This document shows, piece by piece, positions 16,403 to 18,815 of a stretch of 18,815 nt of DNA. The stretch's first letter is position 1; every line of letters begins with the position of its first letter. The translations under genes and the position numbers were made by a program. The notes below the pieces were generated by a model, which saw nothing but the letters and a program-made list of their open reading frames with translations, ran no database searches and was not told the DNA's origin. This DNA is from Flavobacteriaceae bacterium UBA2540 (lineage in GTDB: Bacteria > Bacteroidota > Bacteroidia > Flavobacteriales > Flavobacteriaceae), in contig DDMS01000043.1 of the NCBI GenBank assembly GCA_002340765.1, positions 1 through 18,815 of the forward strand, in the 5' to 3' direction.

Positions 16403-17278
16403 ATGATTTTATTAGACGGAAAAAAAACTGCTGCTGACATTAAAGAAGAAATTGCTTTAGAAGTTAGCTATTTAAAAGAAATAGGGCGCAAAACTCCTCA
16501 TTTAGCTGCAATTATTGTAGGAAATGATGGCGCAAGTATCACGTATGTGAATGCAAAAGTAAAGGCTTGTGGACGTGTGGGTTTTGAATCAACTTTGATT
16601 CGTTTGCCCGAAGAAACTTCTGAAGAAGATTTATTAAATGAAATTGCAATTTTAAATATCGATAAAGATATTGACGGATTCATAGTGCAATTGCCATTAC
16701 CTAAACATATTGACGAGCAAAAAGTCTTAATGGCAGTCAATCCAAACAAAGATGTGGATGGTTTTCATCCCATGAATGTTGGAAAAATGGCGTTGAATTT
16801 ACCTACTTTTATCTCTGCAACTCCCTTTGGAATACTAGAATTATTAGAGCGATACAATGTGCAAACCTCTGGAAAACACGTAGTTGTTTTAGGAAGAAGT
16901 CATATTGTAGGAAGCCCAATGAGTATTTTGTTGTCTCAAAAAAGAAAAGTGGGTGATGCAACAGTGACCATTTGCCACAGCCGAACTAAAAATTTAAAAG
17001 AAATTACCTTACAAGCAGATATTATTATAGCTGCAATTGGGATTCCTGAGTTTTTGAAAGCTGATATGATCAAAGAAAACGTCACTGTGATTGACGTTGG
17101 TATTACCCGAATAGAGGATTCTAGCAAAAAAAATGGTTACAGATTGTTGGGAGATGTTGCTTTTGAAGAAGTTTCAAAAAAATGTGAGTTTATCACACCT
17201 GTTCCAGGTGGAGTTGGACCAATGACGATTGCCATGTTATTGAAAAATACATTAATAGCTAGTCAAAGAAATCACTAA
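16403..17278 (+). CDS. folD: Bifunctional methylenetetrahydrofolate dehydrogenase/cyclohydrolase FolD
   Basis: This 291-residue cytosolic enzyme interconverts 5,10-methylene-THF, 5,10-methenyl-THF and 10-formyl-THF, supplying formyl groups for purine synthesis and initiator tRNA. Signatures: catalytic Tyr/Lys pair in YVNAK (Y48, K52), DGFIVQLPLPKHI (91-103) with the folate-binding QLPLP, DVDGF (117-121), the Rossmann motif GRSHIVGSPM (about 164-173) for the nicotinamide cofactor, and the C-terminal PVPGGVGPMT. Length is typical. It shares purine metabolism with purB but sits in a different transcription unit. The next gene, a cupin, is convergent with an 18-bp gap and no recognisable terminator. 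An internal in-frame start would remove the family's N-terminal strand, so ATG 16403 is kept. Confidence 0.96.
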   Translation: MILLDGKKTAADIKEEIALEVSYLKEIGRKTPHLAAIIVGNDGASITYVNAKVKACGRVGFESTLIRLPEETSEEDLLNEIAILNIDKDIDGFIVQLPLPKHIDEQKVLMAVNPNKDVDGFHPMNVGKMALNLPTFISATPFGILELLERYNVQTSGKHVVVLGRSHIVGSPMSILLSQKRKVGDATVTICHSRTKNLKEITLQADIIIAAIGIPEFLKADMIKENVTVIDVGITRIEDSSKKNGYRLLGDVAFEEVSKKCEFITPVPGGVGPMTIAMLLKNTLIASQRNH

Positions 17279-17296
17279 AAAAAGCTTTCAAAATAA

Positions 17297-17665
17297 TTAC
17301 TCCTCTTCCCTATTCACCAAATCCATAGAAAAAGCAGGCGTGCAAATCGCCAAATATTCGCAAGGTTCATCAAAAGGATTTGAATATTGAACTCGGGTGT
17401 TTTTTTCAATTTTGATGGATTGTAGTGCTTCTAAAACAACAGTTTCTCTCTCAATAATAAATTGTTTTTTTCCTTTGATGATATAGGTATATTCGTCAAA
17501 TTCAGGAGTTTGAAAAGGTTCTTTCCAATGGGGTGGTGCTATCATGTGTGCAATACTTATAGCCTGATTTTTATCCGAAGCTAACCCAAAATGTTCTTCA
17601 ATTAGTTTTCCATCATTAGTAGGAACTACAAAAGGTGATTTTTGAATCGTGTATTTTTTTTTCAT
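17297..17665 (-). CDS. Cupin-domain protein
   Basis: This 122-residue single-domain protein has no signal peptide. The cupin core is visible: PPHWKEPFQTPEFDEYTYIIKGK (about 44-66) corresponds to motif 1. It has one His, with Glu and Asp in place of the usual HxH-E set. Motif 2 is NTRVQYSNPFDEPCEYLAICTP (about 93-114) and lacks its His. Metal binding may therefore be altered or lost. The ending YLAICTPAFSMDLVNREE matches, from memory, a common bacterial small cupin family of unknown function related to EutQ-type cupins. The start at ATG 17665 begins the MKKKYTIQKSPF segment. It is downstream of the lipoprotein gene on the same strand but separated by a probable terminator and a large palindrome. 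Confidence 0.88.
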   Translation of the reverse strand: MKKKYTIQKSPFVVPTNDGKLIEEHFGLASDKNQAISIAHMIAPPHWKEPFQTPEFDEYTYIIKGKKQFIIERETVVLEALQSIKIEKNTRVQYSNPFDEPCEYLAICTPAFSMDLVNREEE

Positions 17666-17699
17666 AACGAAATGTGCGAAAGCGATTGGAATGGCATCC

Positions 17700-17756
17700 T
17701 TTTTATGCTGAAAAAGAAACTAAATTTTACTCTAAAATTTTATTTTAGCATAAAAA
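17700..17756. repeat. Nested A/T-rich palindrome between the cupin and lipoprotein genes
   Basis: A perfect 10-bp inverted repeat, TTTTTATGCT (17700-17709) with AGCATAAAAA (17747-17756), encloses an inner 8-bp stem, AAATTTTA (17722-17729) with TAAAATTT (17733-17740). It lies in the leader region of the minus-strand cupin gene. It may be a cruciform, an operator or a backup terminator; nothing identifies which. Confidence 0.5.
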
Positions 17757-17771
17757 GATACAATGAAAAGC

Positions 17772-17796
17772 GCGGTTTTGTTTTTACAAAATTCGC
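17772..17796 (-). terminator. Probable intrinsic terminator of the minus-strand lipoprotein gene
   Basis: On the minus strand, just after the stop codon, GCGAATTTTGT pairs with ACAAAACCGC around an AAAA loop (core arms at 17786-17791 and 17776-17781) and is followed by GCTTTTC. One base is bulged. Confidence 0.5.
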
Positions 17797-17797
17797 C

Positions 17798-18361
17798 CTA
17801 ATCAAACCAAATCACAAATGATTTTATTTTTGCCAAATCAGGAATTTGTTCTAAAGAAACCTTTTGAATACTGAAGTCTTTCAATCCTAATTCTTCTTTA
17901 TCTATTGTCATTGTTGCATTTAATTCATCTAAAAAAAGTGTAATCGAAAATAAAGTTGATTCAACTCTTAAGGAATTTTCTACATTAATTTGAGAGAAAT
18001 TTAAATCTAAATTTAATCCTTCTTTTGTAGTGAAACGTTTGTCATGAATTTCAATACTCTTTATTGTTGACGATGAATCTTGTTGCTCTTTTGGAATAAT
18101 AGTTAGTAAATGATTTCCTCCTTTTTCATAAATAAAATATTTATCTTCATCACGAAAATAATTATCGCTTGAGGCTTCTCCTCTAAAAAATATTGCAACA
18201 GAGTCTTTTTTAAAAATTTCTTTTAAATCATTTATTTTTGTTTGGGTATTGATTTGACCAACTTTCCCTTTTTCAATTTTAAATTTATCATTGTTTTTAC
18301 AGCTTGTTAAACTCACCAAACTAGTCAATACAAAAATTGCTATGAAATTCTTTTTTATCAT
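17798..18361 (-). CDS. Lipoprotein of unknown function
   Basis: This 187-residue protein starts with MIKK, a hydrophobic segment and the lipobox LTSC (lipidated C21), so it is expected on the periplasmic face of an envelope membrane. The mature region has alternating short strands. Distinct text includes KGKVGQINTQTKINDLKEIF near the N-terminus, KGGNHLLTIIPKEQ in the middle, LFLDELNATMTIDKEELG, and QIPDLAKIKSFVIWF at the end. I recall similar sequences as a conserved hypothetical family in marine Flavobacteriaceae; no named domain is recognised. ATG 18361 is the only sensible start. The stop is TAG, unlike most genes here, and a hairpin terminator follows. Just upstream is a decayed gene on the same strand. 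Confidence 0.86.
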   Translation of the reverse strand: MIKKNFIAIFVLTSLVSLTSCKNNDKFKIEKGKVGQINTQTKINDLKEIFKKDSVAIFFRGEASSDNYFRDEDKYFIYEKGGNHLLTIIPKEQQDSSSTIKSIEIHDKRFTTKEGLNLDLNFSQINVENSLRVESTLFSITLFLDELNATMTIDKEELGLKDFSIQKVSLEQIPDLAKIKSFVIWFD

Positions 18362-18403
18362 TTTTTTAATTAATTACTTTTTAAACGTTTTTTTTTGAAA
18401 TTA

Positions 18404-18670
18404 TTATTTCATTATTTTATCTAAAACTTTAGAAACTGCTCTAATAAAAGTGGCAATTATAAACACTTTTACCGAAGAATCTTATGCTGTGCCTCTTCTT
18501 GTGGAGTTAGTTCTTATATTTTATTTTTTTTTCATATTTTTCAAACTCTTTTTTAAGCTCAGCTTCTTTTTTTGCTATTTCGTCCGCTAAAGTAATGATT
18601 TCAATTTTATTTTTCAAGGGTTCATCGACACTTTCTCTATCAATTTCTTGGATATATTTATTATAAATTA
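18404..18670 (-). pseudogene. Decayed gene remnant, C-terminal fragments in three frames
   Basis: Three protein-like segments follow each other on the minus strand. One runs from about 18670 to a TAA at 18509-18507 and reads YIQEIDRESVDE, then ADEIAKKEAELKKEFEKYEK, a charged coiled-coil-like helix. The next, one frame over, reads ELTPQEEAQHKILR (about 18511-18465). The last reads VKVFIIATFIRAVSKVLDK and ends IMK, stop at 18406-18404. Successive one-base shifts would join them into one C-terminal region. No start codon is seen; the upstream side is bordered directly by the ACCCGTTGGGTG repeat end at 18671. I do not recognise the family. The single-gene reading is an inference; chance open frames in A/T-rich DNA are the alternative. 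Confidence 0.45.
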
Positions 18671-18690
18671 ACCCGTTGGGTGAAATTATT
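18671..18690 (+). repeat. Second copy of the ACCCGTTGGGTG inverted-repeat end
   Basis: ACCCGTTGGGTGAAATTATT matches the right end of the 3830-4010 element (read on its complement) at 19 of 20 bases and its left end at 17 of 18. The matching inverted partner is not found before the window ends 125 bp later, so the copy is either a single end or continues outside. Confidence 0.7.
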
Positions 18691-18815
18691 TGAAGTAAAA
18701 TAAATTAAATAAATGTTGGTCAAGATACCGGGAATCAACATCTTGAAGTCGCAAAACAACCATTATTTATAACAAATATAGTTAAAAAATTATTTTAGAA
18801 GTTTTAAGTTCTTTG

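Noticed and set aside
18709..18798. Plus-strand frame reading DTGNQHLEVAKQPLF and ending NIVKKLF
   Set aside because: It looks mildly protein-like and may be another gene tail, but it has no start, is under 30 codons and matches no family I can name.
1..18815. CRISPR arrays, rRNA or tRNA genes, prophage or defence island
   Set aside because: No regularly spaced repeats, cloverleaf-like segments, phage structural genes or defence signatures were seen; the intact genes are mostly housekeeping or envelope genes.

Overview
The window looks like a low-GC chromosomal segment from the Bacteroidota, most likely a marine member of the Flavobacteriaceae (Polaribacter/Tenacibaculum-like; genus is a guess). 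The support is strong A/T bias, several exact matches to the Bacteroidota -7 promoter element TAnnTTTG, near absence of Shine-Dalgarno-dependent spacing, many small lipoproteins with SxxC-type lipoboxes, and protein families typical of this group (YwqK/MORN 'antitoxin', UMF1-type MFS, paired MtaB and lytic transglycosylase).

Layout. 1-1734: the 3' end of an endonuclease/exonuclease/phosphatase-fold gene, then a geranylgeranyl-reductase-type flavoprotein. 1735-2055: a dead antibiotic-biosynthesis-monooxygenase-like gene on the minus strand with two in-frame TAG codons. 2118-3452: mtaB. 3518-4299: a wrecked alpha/beta-hydrolase gene split by a 181-bp element (3830-4010) with perfect 18-bp terminal inverted repeats. 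4345-5247: a lytic transglycosylase, followed by a strong bidirectional terminator. On the minus strand from 9410 down to 5369 lie a MORN-repeat protein, an overlapping lipoprotein gene that is broken, mnmA, a nitronate monooxygenase and a cold-shock protein. 9585-11350: purB with an overlapping small lipoprotein gene. 11410-13604 (minus): a UMF1-family MFS transporter and a secreted M48 metallopeptidase lipoprotein. 13820-17278 (plus): msrB, a DinB-fold protein, ffh and folD. 17297-18361 (minus): a cupin and a lipoprotein. 18404-18670: remains of a further gene, bordered by a second copy of the inverted-repeat end sequence.

Most genes are housekeeping: tRNA modification (mtaB, mnmA), purine and one-carbon metabolism (purB, folD), protein targeting (ffh), and methionine sulfoxide repair and envelope maintenance (msrB, M48 protease, lytic transglycosylase). 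There is no obvious defence island, prophage, CRISPR array or biosynthetic cluster. The unusual content is gene decay (four broken genes plus one probable C-terminal frameshift) and a small repeat family ending in ACCCGTTGGGTG. Both detectable sites of this repeat sit in or beside decayed genes. It looks like a non-autonomous mobile or REP/BIME-like element and is the best candidate here for something undescribed.
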